From Pyxicephalus adspersus (lineage: Eukaryota; Chordata; Amphibia; Anura; Pyxicephalidae), in assembly GCF_032062135.1 (NCBI RefSeq), contig NC_092861.1, forward strand, positions 124,255,250 to 124,319,249: a stretch of DNA of 64,000 nt. The letters are read 5' to 3'. Made by a program: the position numbers and the translations under genes. This document shows positions 19,411 through 30,900 of this stretch, piece after piece; the stretch's first letter is position 1; every line of letters starts with the position of its first letter. The notes under the pieces are model-generated. The model had not been told where the DNA came from, made no database searches, and saw only the letters and a list, made by a program, of their open reading frames with translations.

Positions 19411-20608
19411 TACAAATAGTTTGGCAAGACTTACGTGAGTAGCATATAGCTGTTATAGTTGGGATTTGTGTATGCTTTATAATTTGTTTTTGAAGAGTTT
19501 ATGTTTCTTTGTAGAGAAAGTAGCAATTTCCAAATAATAGCCAGATGTTAGGTTGGAAAAGATGTTGAGATCAGCATAACCTACTTGTGTGGTTTGCATT
19601 ATCTTTCACAACCTTTCACAAACGTTTTGAGCCTTCCTTGTAGAAACGTCTGACAGGTAATTGAACACTATTCATATGTGGACATGCTTGAAACTGTAAG
19701 GGAAGGGAAACACTATTTTTTGTGGTTTGGTTGAATGTTATGAAATAAAATACAGTTGGAACAGAGGAAACATCATGGACAAGAACTAAAACTAAAACTC
19801 AACTTTAGCAAGTCTTACTAACCAGTAAATTAAAAAAATAATTTGGGGCTTCAAAATCCAACTAGATGACACTTTTACAGTGTCAATCCTTGTAAGTATT
19901 GCTTGTTTGCAACGCCATGCTGCAAAAAGTTAAATTTAAGGAAGGGTAGTATGGCGCCCATCACATTTACCAAGTTTTGTAACAACAGTAGAATATATGG
20001 TTGGCAGGTTGAAGGTTATACTTATTAATAGTAATCATGTGCAGTTCAGCCTGATTTGATAAACTGCAAGATCAAAGCATAGTGTATACTGTCTCCCAAG
20101 AAACCATTCTTTCACATTGTTGCCTTCCCAAAGTAAGTTTATATTTACCTTTTTACCTGGTTTTATGCTCTATTCTCAGTGGTATAAAGAATCGGGACAC
20201 TTTATCACTCCGTTGCTTTGTGGTACAGCAAAATGTAGCATGTATATTTGTAATATAGATAAAAGAGCTAAAAACTAACCATGATATAAGGTTATACAGT
20301 CACGTGTTTGAGAGGAGATTATAAATCCTTTTAGTATTATAGACGTACTGTAGGAACAGAAGTAGGCTACCTATGCATTTATGTGTTGACAGTTTCCAGG
20401 ACTAGGTTGTGCTGGTGCATTGCATCCCATCCTTCACTAGCAGTCTCATTGCAGATAATGAAGAATGATCGTCCTATGTCCTCAGTATACAGTAAACAAA
20501 ATCATTTTTTATATTTCTGAGAATAGGCTACAATGTGTGTACTTGTTTTTGTTGTATTAGCAGTAGTCAGAGACGTAGACCAGCATCAAAGCCTTGGTGC
20601 CTACATGT

Positions 20609-20672
20609 TATTATTATTATTATTAAACAGGATTTATATAGCGCCAACATATTACGCAGCGCTGTACATACA
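20609..20672 (-). mobile_element. L2-like LINE 3' tail
   Basis: Minus-strand tail: (tta)n, then aaacaggatttatatagcgc and caacatattacgcagcgctg. It is the best-conserved copy of the terminal motif in the window. Confidence 0.7.
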
Positions 20673-21209
20673 TGTGGGGTTTATAAGGTGTGAATGTACT
20701 TTATATACCTGCGTGCATCTTTTGCACAGAATTTACATTTTCTAGAGATAGCTTTACAGCCTCCAAACCCTAGATACTTTGATATGCTTATACCTATTGA
20801 TTGGTCAATGAGACCCTTTTATATTAATAGCTCAATAAAGGAGTGGTTGGAGGCGATTTCAATCTCTAAATAAGTATTTACTAACATAGATATTAGGGGG
20901 GCTTGGGTTCAGGGGTATCCGCCAGAGCTGTCTTAACAATATTGATGAGCAAAGGACCAAATCAACTGACCTGGTTTCGCCATACCTGGGCCCCCCTCTG
21001 GTATCCATGCTTTACAGTCTGAATCTCAGCCAGTAAAGCTGCACGCTCATCTTGATATGTCTGCTCTTAGGGAGGTATGTACATTTTAAAAAGTGTAGAA
21101 TGATATTCAGGATCACCTGCACCCAAAGCAGCTGTGCTGCACCAGCAGTACTTTTTGGGACCTTATTTTGTGTAAGGAACATAGAAATATTTTATACACA
21201 AGCCTAATA

Positions 21210-21355
21210 CAGTGCTCAACCCAGAAATTTTTTTTTAGCTGGGTAGGAAGAAATTTTAGGTGGTGGCAGCCCATGTATTGTGACCTAACTCTTTAGTAAC
21301 CATCCAAAAACAGCCGGGTGGTGCACCCAGCTAAAAGGGGCTGGGGAGAACACTG
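21210..21355 (-). mobile_element. family B MITE, complete, with 6-bp target duplication
   Basis: 146 bp. The left terminus CAGTGCTCAACCCAG and the right terminus ctggggagaacactg are inverted repeats. The direct repeat ctaata flanks it at 21204-21209 and 21356-21361. No coding capacity. Confidence 0.75.
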
Positions 21356-21639
21356 CTAATAATATACACTGTTGAAACACTCAAGTCAATTCAAGTCAAG
21401 TAAACTTCTAGGATATCAGTCTCATTGTGAATCATAAGTAATTGTTAGCCAGTTTTACCTGCTTTGCTGCAAATGAAAGCAACCACAGGTAGACAGGGGG
21501 CCAACAGCAATCCATCCCCCAAAGAGTGAATGGTTTTACCACAGACCATTTCCGTATTCTTCCTGACTAATTTTTGTTTACCTGTCTTTCATTTTGCTAG
21601 TGTCTTTGGTACTGAACTAGCATGATGTGGTTCTTGCAG

Positions 21640-22066
21640 CTTATTTAGATTGCACAAGCAGTCATACAGGATGACGTATCCATACAGGCAATGGCAAGAA
21701 GGGTTGCTGTGTCTCTCAATACAGTTGCAAGTATAGAGGAGATACCAGAAAACGGGCCTTTACAAAGGCCCACAGCACCATCCACCATGACTAGTTTGAC
21801 AGTTGCTGATCTGGGGGGGCATATTCCTGGAGGGCCACACAGACCTCCACATGCTAGGTACTGCTGTTAGGTACCGGGTTGAATTCCTCGGACCCATTTA
21901 GAGATTTTAAACTGGTGCAGTGGGGTCTGAGTTCACATGGTGAAGGACAGTTCCCAAAGTCTTGTGGCCACAGTTTGTAGGCAGTTCCCACATGACACAG
22001 ACATTGATGCCACTGATTGGCCCCCACATTCCCCAGACCTGAATCCAATAGAGAATCCAATTCCTT
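21640..22066 (+). mobile_element. Tc1-like transposase fossil (C-terminal half)
   Basis: Plus-strand remnant of a second Tc1 lineage. In the frame from 21937 it reads VATVCRQFPHDTDIDATDWP followed by HSPDLNPIEN, the conserved D34E region ending in the catalytic Glu of PDLNPIE. Upstream fragments (tatccatacaggcaatgg and vicinity, about 21680-21900) are in other frames with stops. It is cut off at about 22070 by a palindromic family C element. Confidence 0.85.
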
Positions 22067-22077
22067 TGTTGCATCAT

Positions 22078-22302
22078 GGGCCTGATTTAATAAAGCTCTC
22101 CAAGACTAGAGACAATCGACTATCATGGAAAATGCTGGGTGATCCAGGAAACCTGAAATGGATCTGGTCCAGGATTAGGAACATTTCCCAACTAATGGCA
22201 CATCATTTTTTAAAGAAATCCATTATAGGTTTGTTCAATCCCCCAGGTTCCCATTATAGTCTATCTTCTCCAATGTGGGAGAACTTTAATTATGTAGGCC
22301 CT
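22078..22302. mobile_element. palindromic fold-back MITE, family C copy 1
   Basis: Starts gggcctgatttaataaagct and ends gaactttaattatgtaggccc. The two halves are inverted copies through the middle (aaatggatctggtcc against aaagaaatccatta). The copy is degenerate. Confidence 0.7.
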
Positions 22303-22979
22303 ATGTGTTGGTGTAGTGCCACGTATGCACTACATGTTGTCCAGGAGATAACCAATGCTATGATCCAGGTCCGGGATTGCTTTGTTTATACTTTAGATCT
22401 CACATTTATTAATTTTAATTTATTACAATTACAGTATACAGTCAATTGTATATATAGTAACAACTGACAGTATACAGGTGTAGAATATTTGGAGATGCCA
22501 CCTGTAGAGTATAGAAATACAATTGTTGAATTTTTTTTTTTTTTTTTTTTAAAATATTTCTTTCTTTTTCTTTAATTATGGTGGAATAAAGGTCTTAATG
22601 GCGGCACCACTATTACATCTCTAATGTCTCATCAGACCCAAGATCGTGACTACTTGCCTAAGATATGAAAGCTTTTTGGTGGACCTTTTTAGATGCAATT
22701 TGGTCTCTTTTACATTCACAGTTTTTACACTCAGTCACAAAGATCTGAAATCTGCTGAAGTGGGTGATTGTTAAATAAACATAATTTAAAAAAAACACTG
22801 AACTACCAATGTATTAGACACAATTTTCAAATCTCCCGTCAAGAAAATGCCACTGCACAAGGAATTAAGGAATAGCTTTTATTTTGTTTTTCATTTGATA
22901 TTGATGGGTCACCTTTCAAACTGTCTTCTTCAGTTAGAAATCTGATTTCCTACAATATTGAGATACCTTATAAGCAAAC

Positions 22980-23480
22980 TTGCTTTTTACTCTCATAGCG
23001 AAACAACCTTTTTTTCAGGAAACAGTATATTATTGTCATTTTGTTATGTGGGACTGTAATTGGGTTTCAATGACGGAAAAATATTTGGCAGACTCGCTGA
23101 AAATGTTTAGCTTAAGATAATCCTGTCCTCCCTGGCATAGAGTGCTCTTGGTACATTTCCGCTATTGTGCACAACAAAAGATTTCTTTTCGAGCCGTAAG
23201 CCTAATATCTAATAGGCAAGCAGCTCTATTATTAAGGACCTACCAAACAACAAAATACTTTCTTGTAATAGAATTTCCATCATCGCTCTCTAGTGTCAAC
23301 CTGTGTAAATAGGAGGATCTGGGCTGTAGTGTCTCTTAGACCGATACTTGACCTAAAAGTGGCATGCAGAGTGACAGGATTGGCAGCTCTCCCACCTATT
23401 CATAGAACTCAGTAGCGCAATATTCTTAAATAATCTCATGGCTAGCTTTATCTTGGAGCAAAAGCTATGATTTGTGTGTC
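22980..23480. other. candidate conserved non-coding element
   Basis: Repeat-free 500 bp with several scattered CpGs retained and motifs such as gcacaacaaaagatttctt (SOX-like ACAAAAG). No open reading frame of note. Only the absence of repeats supports the call. Confidence 0.2.
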
Positions 23481-23620
23481 CCTGTAGGGCACACATCTGA
23501 AGCTTGTCATGTAACACCAACCTATTTACTACATTTTATCTCTCTGCTTTGTTCATTTCAAACTTTATATATAGCACAGAATGCAAATTAGTATTCTGTT
23601 ACTATGTTTTCTTTCTGATA

Positions 23621-23822
23621 ATGGCCCTGATTTAAAAACGTCCTTCAAGGCTGGAAAGAATACATTTTCATCAGTGAAGCTGGGTAATCCAGCAAACCTG
23701 GAATGCACTTGATTCATAATTAAAAACATTTGCTAACAAATGACTATTCTGGGCCATTCCAGGTTTGCTGGATCACCCAGCTTCATTGATGAAAATGTAT
23801 CCTCTCCAGCCTTGGATCTGAG
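23621..23822. mobile_element. palindromic fold-back MITE, family C copy 2
   Basis: Left arm cttcaaggctggaaagaata, right arm tatcctctccagccttgga. The inner arms gaagctgggtaatccagcaa and gctggatcacccagcttc are inverted. Both outer tips are decayed. Confidence 0.75.
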
Positions 23823-24589
23823 CCAATGTTGCTAGAGAAAATGGAACTTCACATTTATTATTAGCCAATTCCAAGCCAATTCACTCTACTTGTCCACCTT
23901 TGCTAAAGTTGTCCACAACACCACTCAGTAACTTTCCTACCTTTCATAGGACCTCTCTTTAAGTTTCAATCACAACCCACAGTACAGCCAATTGGTACAT
24001 GGTTCTGACTCTATGTAGGTATAAGCAGGTTTAGAATGAGCTCTCTAATATGAAACTCAACTAGTTCCCCTAGTTCTCCTTACTTTGTCCAGTCTGGTCT
24101 TTTAGGGCCTCTTGAAATATTATAAGTTTGATATGCCATATGATTTTTTGTGATTAGGCATGAGATTTTCAGCAGTGGGATTAAGTGGTAAAACGTTCTC
24201 AACCACTATGTTGGCTTGAAAAAAGGACCCTGCATGACCCCAAAACATTAGCTTTTCAACATGATGTGACATTGCTTTTATATTGAAGCAATAGTCCTGT
24301 ACTGTGAGGTCGCGGTAACTTTGTCTTCTGTCAAATCTTGAACAAAAACACATTCCTGCAATTAACATTTAAATAATTCATTTCCACTCTTTTTTTCTTT
24401 TTTTCACAACAATCACTTATTTGTATCCTTGAATGAATTGTTTCCTTTTAAATAATCATTTTTCTGAAAAGTGTCCAGCAATCATACATTAGTCTCCCAC
24501 AGTAGCACAAAAAGATAGAGACCTTTGTCAATATCTGATATTAGAAAGCCCTATTCTTGGTCCCCACATGGTGCTTGTTTGTTTCCATG

Positions 24590-24778
24590 GACCTGATTTA
24601 TTAAAGCTCCCCAAGGCTGGAGAGGATTCACATCACCAGTGACGATGGGTGATCCAGCAAATTTGAAATGGATCTGGTGCAGGATTTAAAACATTTGCTA
24701 ACTAGATTGCTAGATCATCCAGCTTCACTGATGAAAGTGTATCCTCTCCAGCCTTGGAGAGCTTTAATAAATCAGGCT
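24590..24778. mobile_element. palindromic fold-back MITE, family C copy 3
   Basis: 189 bp, starting gacctgatttattaaagctc and ending gagctttaataaatcaggct, with a direct repeat ccatg at 24585-24589 and 24779-24783. Almost the whole length pairs with itself. Confidence 0.85.
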
Positions 24779-25320
24779 CCATGTTTTTCCAGTCCTGAGG
24801 TTTCCCCATCAGACCATATTTTCAATATTGATTAGATATAAATCTAGACTACATGACATGAAATTGAAAAACAAAATATTTACGCCCTTGATTCATCCTT
24901 GTTGGTATTCTTTAGTTCCTCCGGTCTCTTTCTTGTCTACTTGCACTTGGTCCAAGATCCGTTGCATGCCATTGCTCTTGAAGTTGACCCTGCCAATTGT
25001 AGCCACCACTCTGAGTTCAAGTAACACATGGAAATGAAGGAACACGATTTGAAAATGGAGACAAAATACCACCCAAGAACATAAAGGAACTGAACAAGGA
25101 ACCTTGTGTCGGGGCTTCTAGATTGTGTTTTAATTAAAAGCTTTAGGTTTAAAAAGAACAACTTTTTACATATCTTTAATTTGGTAAAACATATATGAGA
25201 TTTTCTCTTTAAACAGTTCAGCTCTCACTCCTGCATATATACATACTTTTTATAGACCAGAGCATTTTTTTTTTACTGAATCCACGGTCAGTATTCAATT
25301 ACCGGTATTAAATGTATCAA

Positions 25321-25323
<3 letters not shown>

Positions 25324-25352
<29 letters not shown>
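25324..25352. repeat. (AT)n microsatellite
   Basis: Uninterrupted AT dinucleotides, about 14 units. Confidence 0.95.
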
Positions 25353-25355
<3 letters not shown>

Positions 25356-25991
25356 CCAAACAATGCTTTCCCTTGGCAATATAGTCAGGAAAAAAACACT
25401 TTTTAAATTAAAAAAAAGGAGGTAAGGAACATGATTATTTAGGGCTTATTAGGGTTAACTAAGGACTTACTAAGGGTTTAACTAAGAACACATAAAAACA
25501 AAAAAGACAGAAGTTGACATAACTGACCTCATACGCAGAACGAAGATGCTATGAATAAACCAGAGCAGTTACAATGTGTAAAAATAATATTTACTACATC
25601 ATTACTCTTCTTGACACAGCAAACTCTGTTCTGAAAGTGTAAATTTACACATACTTTACAAAAGCTGGCTGCCATTTGTGTATAAATGCTTGTGGAGAGC
25701 TGGCATTCTACACTTGACCAAAGTATCTAGATAAAGTTTTTTGGGGTTTGTTTTGCATGTCCAGCAATCATTTGGATGAGCTTGATATTGGCTAATGCCA
25801 CTGGAACCCAATGTAACAGGTATTGTGAGTCATTGCTAATAAATAACAGGATACACACTGAGTTTTATGTTTAGCAACAAAATAGGTTACTTGTTTCATT
25901 TTACAAGATGAAATCTTATTAGTCGTTATATGTAACGTCTGGCGCTCCAGTTTTAATTGTCCCATCAGAAAGAAATGCGAGCTGATGATTT

Positions 25992-26310
25992 AGGCTGCGT
26001 ACGCACAAGAGATAGTCATCGCCTGAAACCAACAGTTGTGCTCATCTCGGACAAGAATCTGATACATGTACAGCAGTCACCCAAAATGGATTGTCAATCT
26101 GCCAGAGGGAATCCATGAACAACAATTAGGAATGACCGCTATCTAAATCAATGGAGGAGAGCACAGCGGGGTGCCACCTGCTCAACCTCCCCTCTCCATA
26201 GAGTAGAATGGGCACTGTGTACAGCACTCATTCGTTCATCTGTTTCTAGAAATGAGCATGAAAGTTTGCCTACAGTGACAAAAATCTTATGTGTGTATGA
26301 AGTTTGACTT
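25992..26310. mobile_element. family H MITE, copy 1
   Basis: Starts ggctgcgtacgcacaagag. The interior has cacagcggggtgccacctgc, cctctccatagagtagaatg and tgtacagcactcattcgttc; it ends near cttatgtgtgtatgaag. It is the same family as the next entry. Confidence 0.55.
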
Positions 26311-26338
26311 TTCAGCCCTAGGAGCATAGCTAGAATTT

Positions 26339-26640
26339 AAGACTGTGTAAACACCTTTAATAATTGTCGTTGGAAAGGATCTTTCATGATTCTTTCCAAC
26401 GACAAAAGACTGATCAAGTGGTGTACATACAGCGCCGTTCTGCTCTATAGAGAGGGGAGGGGGAGAACGACAATGCGGCCCTCTGCTGCGCTCTCTCCTC
26501 TTCGCTTCTATTACTATCTTTAATCATCAGCCAGGACAGATCCATGAACGATGAGCGCTGTACACACACCAGATTCTCGTCCTATATCAGCCCTGAGGCG
26601 ATTATCGGACAAGAATCATCTTTGTGTGTACCCAATCTAA
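26339..26640. mobile_element. family H MITE, copy 2
   Basis: Runs from agactgtgtaaacacc to the inverted end tgtgtgtacccaatct. A subterminal hairpin pairs gtcgttggaaag with ctttccaacgac at about 26367-26404. The interior contains cgccgttctgctctatagag and atgagcgctgtacacac, as at 36230-36485. It ends 177 bp upstream of COMMD1 exon 2. Confidence 0.65.
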
Positions 26641-26817
26641 GACTATGAGGTTTCGCGAAGAAAGTCCTATAGGTATTAAAAAGGTCTGTGGGTGAGTTCA
26701 TTTGCTAGCTTTAACCTTAAACCAAAATGATCAAACTAAATGGACAGCTGTATGATATCAGTTCCATTGGATTATCTCTGCATGGTTGACAAATTCTTTT
26801 TTTACCCTTTTTTTCAG

Positions 26818-27102
26818 TCCATAGTTTCTGCTGATATGGATGCAAACCAGATTGAGGCCTTTCTGACAGCCCAGACTAAAAAGCAAGGAGGAATCACAGC
26901 TGAACAATCTACAGTCATTGCTAAATTTTGGAAAAACCACAAAAAGAAGATTCGGGAAAGCATGATCAATCACACCAGATGGGAAAATACCCTCAAGGGC
27001 TTAAAATGGAGGATTGATGTAAAATCAAATTCCAGGTACTCAGACCAAGTCAACAATTCTGCTGCTGCTGTGGTAGAGATGGAGATCGGGACAAACGACA
27101 AG
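26818..27102 (+). CDS. COMMD1: COMMD1 exon 2 (COMM domain-containing protein 1)
   Basis: 285 nt, 95 codons, phase 0 at both ends, acceptor TTTTTTTCAG and donor GTAAGC. The translation starts SIVSADMDANQIEAFLTAQT and ends EIGTNDK. QIEAFLTAQTKKQGGIT, KFWKxHKxKIRES and GLKWRIDVKSNSR closely match vertebrate COMMD1. The exon completes the helical N-terminal domain and enters the COMM domain (roughly the last 70 residues of the protein), which mediates homo- and heterodimerisation with other COMMD proteins. The conserved Trp of the COMM domain (LKWR) is present. Joined to exon 1 this gives 153 residues without a stop; about 37 residues, including the Leu-rich C-terminal nuclear-export-like part, belong to a further exon not in the window. 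A short ORF start upstream of the exon (from 26740) is intronic. Confidence 0.96.
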
Positions 27103-28282
27103 GTAAGCAACATCTCAACCTATTAGTGTTCTGCACACAAAGCCCCTCATTGGCAGGTGTTGGGATTATTATGTTGTACATCTTGCTCTTTGGATCCTGG
27201 CAAGGTTCAAAAGGACCTGTTACATCCTGCTAAGCAAGCAAGATGCTTTGTTTTGGCTTTGCAAGGCCTCATTTTGTTCTCCAATTTTAATAAGCATTTT
27301 GTTAATGAGACTTGGCAAATCTGTATATCATGGAATTACTTGCTGTTTGCAAGTGTTATAAATGTGGATAATGAAACATCTAGAACAAAATGGCAATTAA
27401 TATTATTTAAAGTACGCAGGTGAAACATCATATTTAGAAAGATGTGGCTTTTTGTGTACGACAACCGAAAAAACAGTTCAAATATCAATTTATTAAAGTA
27501 TCATAATAAAAATTAATTTAAATACATTTTCAAAACACCTATCGGTGTAGGCCAATTAAAAGCATAAGCCAAAAACGATGACGCATTTTGCAGAACAACG
27601 TCTGCTTTATCAGATGAAAGAACGTTATGGAGATTGGTCTAGGCACATATATGGTTCAAAGCAACATTTTTGATTCTGAAATGTTGCTACAACTCCAGAT
27701 GTCCGAAGATAATATTTTAAATGTCAGCATCCATAAAAATATTCAAAGAGGTCCCTTATAATCACCACCTGAGTGCTCCAAATTGGCTATTAGCCTTATT
27801 GCAGGTTGATGCTTGTCAGTATTGATCACCCAATACTAAGGCTAGTGTTAAATCAGGAGGAACCCATAAATCAAATCATAGATGTACGTCCTACCACTCA
27901 CCCTCAGGCTAAATGCGAGGGGAGGAAGACACCATGAGGGCGGATGTAATCAAAGAAATCAGTCAAGCTCGTTGCGCTTGTGCGGTCGTTATCACACTTT
28001 ACACTAAAAATAATACCACATACTGGTCTAAAGCTGCAAAGTGATTGACCAAATGTGTTAGGGAGCTTCTTTTGCTTGCCAAAGGTTTTGTATTACTGTT
28101 CATCAAGTTTCTGAGATTTACAAAGTAAATAAATTAAAGAATGCACTGCAAATATCGCCCTTGCACAGGCTGCTGATTAGAAAATGAAAGAACAGTGGAC
28201 AACTGATGTTGTATTAATAATCTCTTGTAATTATGCTTACTGGACAACCCTTTTATGTAAGGTAAAAATTCTGTTTAATTGT

Positions 28283-28508
28283 TTAAAAAAAAAAAAAAAA
28301 AAAAAGGTGCAACACCGCCCCTCTAGGCGATCGAGAATGAATGGGAGCGCAGAGCCTCCCGGGATACCTACGCCACGCATCCCAGGAGGCCAGGATAACA
28401 CAGGACCCGATGGAAGAAACCTCTGGACCAATCGACTGCTTTTCCAGATTGAAGGTAAGTGTATTTTTTTTGTTTTGGGTAGTTTTTGGATTTACTTCCT
28501 CTTTAAGC
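28283..28508 (-). mobile_element. TTAA-type MITE, family E copy (minus)
   Basis: Reverse orientation of the family at 17903-18215: A21 run, then gagcctcccgggatacctac, aggacccgatgg, attgaaggtaagtgtatttt and an end at aggaagtaaatccaaa read inverted, just before ctTTAAgc. The local open reading frames on both strands are artefacts of this GC-rich repeat. Confidence 0.7.
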
Positions 28509-28747
28509 TTATGCTTTCGTTTCAATCTGTATGTGCAAATTGCACTCCTGGTTAATCCAAAGTTTTATGCCTCCATTTACCAGTGTGAGTTATTGAGGAC
28601 ATAATCCAATAAAATATTAATATTATTTCAATAATAATAATTCCTCCTGTAAGTTCTAAGGCGGTCGTCAGCAAGGGGAAAACACACAACAATTGCGAAT
28701 AAAAATAATATATTGTTTACAGAATCATATATGCAGTAAAAGACTTA

Positions 28748-29314
28748 CCGTATTTTTCGGACTATAAGACGCTCCGGCCTATAAGACGCACCCAATTTTA
28801 AAGGAGAAAAACCTAGAAAAAAAAGATTCTGAACAAAATACTAAAAAATCACTCTGTGTCAATGTATCCCCTTCTAATCACTCTGACACAGAGTGATCAG
28901 AAGGGGATACATTGACACAGAGTGATTAGAAGGGGATACATTGACACAATGTATCCCCTTCTGATCACCCTGTGCCAAAAAATCATACTCACCCGATACC
29001 GCGATCCCGCGATGCTGTGGGCTTCTTCTTCTCCTCGCTCTCCTCCTGGCTGCAGCGCGTGGCTGGATCAGCCTGCTTATGGGATCGCGGGGGTATGCAT
29101 GTCGGCTTCTCCTCGCTCAGAGGAGGAGGAGACACGCGCTGCAGCCGGGAGGAGAGCCAGGAGAAGAAGAAGCCCACAGCATCGCGGGATCGGGTGAGTA
29201 TGATTTTTTTTAATTACCAGTATATTTAACATGTATTCGGTGTATAAGACGCACCCACTTTTCCCCCCCAGTTTTGGGGAAGAAAAAGTGCGTCTTATAG
29301 TCCGAAAAATACGG
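28748..29314. mobile_element. CCGTATTTTTCGG MITE with hairpin core
   Basis: 567 bp with TA at 28746-28747 and 29315-29316. Terminal inverted repeats begin CCGTATTTTTCGGACTATAA and extend about 28 bp. Internal repeats of gtgatcagaaggggata sit at about 28862-28975 in both orientations. The GC-rich core (28977-29062 against 29133-29210) is a second, nearly perfect inverted repeat. TA duplication suggests a Tc1/mariner-type mobiliser. No transposase is present; the overlapping reading frames on both strands mirror the palindrome and are not genes. Confidence 0.85.
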
Positions 29315-29401
29315 TACATAACACAAATATAAATAACAAAAATACAAAGATAAATACAACACATACAACAAATAATAACAATATTATAAAAAAGTTATAA
29401 T

Positions 29402-29462
29402 ACAGGGTCTGTCTCCTACAATTTCTTCCCACCCAGCTTAAAAAAAATTCTGCGTGGAACAC
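29402..29462 (+). mobile_element. family B MITE, right-end fragment
   Basis: cagggtctgtctcctacaat, ttcttcccacccagctta and tctgcgtggaacactg correspond to the right third of family B. Confidence 0.5.
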
Positions 29463-30291
29463 TGCATTGCATACACTATTACAAGCCTGGTTACACATAA
29501 ATAAAGTGTATATAAAATTTATATTACAGATTTTAATAATATTTAGCCATACCCTGGAAGTCTTACAGTATGGAATCCGACTGTTCAGGGAAGTATGAGG
29601 TTCTAATTGACTTGAAGCATATCAAAATATATATATATAATTAGATGTACTGGTTGTTTAAAGTGTGTATGATTTATCATTTTATCTGAGTTTTTTGATT
29701 GAACTTAGAAGCTGAAAGGTTTTCAGCTGGGGCAGCTGAAGCTTTTTAGGTTGCTAACATCTGAATTGTGTAAGAGAAAAACTGAGCTGTCGTATACTAT
29801 CAGTTTGATCATCTGTGTTTGGAAAATGCAATGATAATATATTTTATAGACAAACACATTTCTTCTTTTTTCACATCATGCATATTATATGACTTACATT
29901 TTATGTAGTTTATGCATTTTCTATGATCTCTGTCTTAGATTTGTCGATTAATGACACTTGCTTCATTTAATAGATATTAATTTCATATGCAGTCACCTGC
30001 TGTGCACAGTAATTGCTATTTAATGCTTTTCTTGACTGATCAGAAATACTGATCTTGATATAAAATATCCTTGTATGGCAAATCTGAAAAGAATATGTTG
30101 CTGTACTGAACTATTAAAATGATCATTTCTATAGACCTAATGTGTAAAATCACTGTAGTGTGTATGATGTCCATAATAAACATCCAACACATTAACTTTA
30201 ACGGTAGTGATTACACAAGTGCATGTATGTTGCAGATTACTGAATAATATTTTATTGTGGGAGACTGGCACTAAAAATCTGTGTCTCAGAT

Positions 30292-30900
30292 CAGTGTTTC
30301 TTGACCTTTTTACCATAAGGGACCACCTTGATATTATTACTATTATTACACAGTATTTATATAGTCATATTATGCAGCGCTTTACAAAGTCTATAGTCTT
30401 GTCACTAGCTGTTCCTCAAAGGAGCTCACAATCCAATGTCTCTACCATAGTCATATGTCTTGTATACAGCCTAAGGTCAATTTTAGGGGGAAACCAATTA
30501 CCTAACTGCATGTTTTTGGAATGTGGGAGAAAACTGGAGTACCCAGGGGAAACCCATGCAAACTTGGGGAGAACCTGCAAACTCCATGCAGATAGTGCCC
30601 TGGGCAATTTCAAACCTGGGACCCAGCGCTGCAAATGCCAGAGTGCTAACCACTGAGCCACCGTGCTGATTGAAATGACTTTCAGGTCCTCAGTAAACCG
30701 CTGCTGTAATCAACAACTCACAGTACATTAGTGTGGTGGTCAGTAGGAAGAATGCCTCTTACATTGATTCCTAGTGGGAAGAATGTCACCCTTACAGATA
30801 GCCAAAAAGATCATTGGTATCTGTTAAACTGACCTGAGAGTCACAAATTCTCCAGAAACCCATAGCAATTGTGATTAAAAGAGGCAGATATCTAGTAAAA
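30292..30900. mobile_element. family F repeat interrupted by an L2-like LINE tail
   Basis: The left part (cagtgtttcttgaccttttt, 30292-30332) and the right part (aggtcctcagtaaaccgctg to about 30900) belong to one family F copy. An L2-like insertion separates them. The right part shares acagtacattagtgtggtgg and gtcacccttacagatagc with the copies at 18482 and 60516. Confidence 0.6.
30333..30661 (-). mobile_element. LINE (L2/Rex-type) 3' region inserted in family F
   Basis: Minus-strand. The reverse complement starts with the familiar ggctcagtggttagcactct and tttgcagcgctgggtcccag, includes tggagtttgcaggttctccc, and ends with gcgctgcataatatgactat. This module is widespread in fish and amphibian non-LTR elements. 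It is non-coding and dead. Confidence 0.7.

Larger units (their letters stand above)
3799..26817 (+). other. COMMD1: COMMD1 intron 1 (23.0 kb)
   Basis: Phase-0 intron from GTACTG at 3799 to TTTTTCAG at 26817. Its content is repeats listed separately. The following stretches show no gene and no repeat I can name: 8940-9540, 9720-10450, 10950-11890, 12020-12830, 14600-15500, 15680-16540, 16730-17890, 19420-20600, 20700-21200, 22310-23615, 23830-24585 and 24790-25980. Part of 17380-17760 and 22980-23480 looks like candidate conserved non-coding sequence. Apart from transposase remnants, open reading frames here are short and have no recognisable protein signature. Confidence 0.9.

Noticed and set aside
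28922..29364. Overlapping Arg/Ser-rich frames on both strands
   Set aside because: Mirror images caused by the GC-rich inverted repeat inside a MITE.
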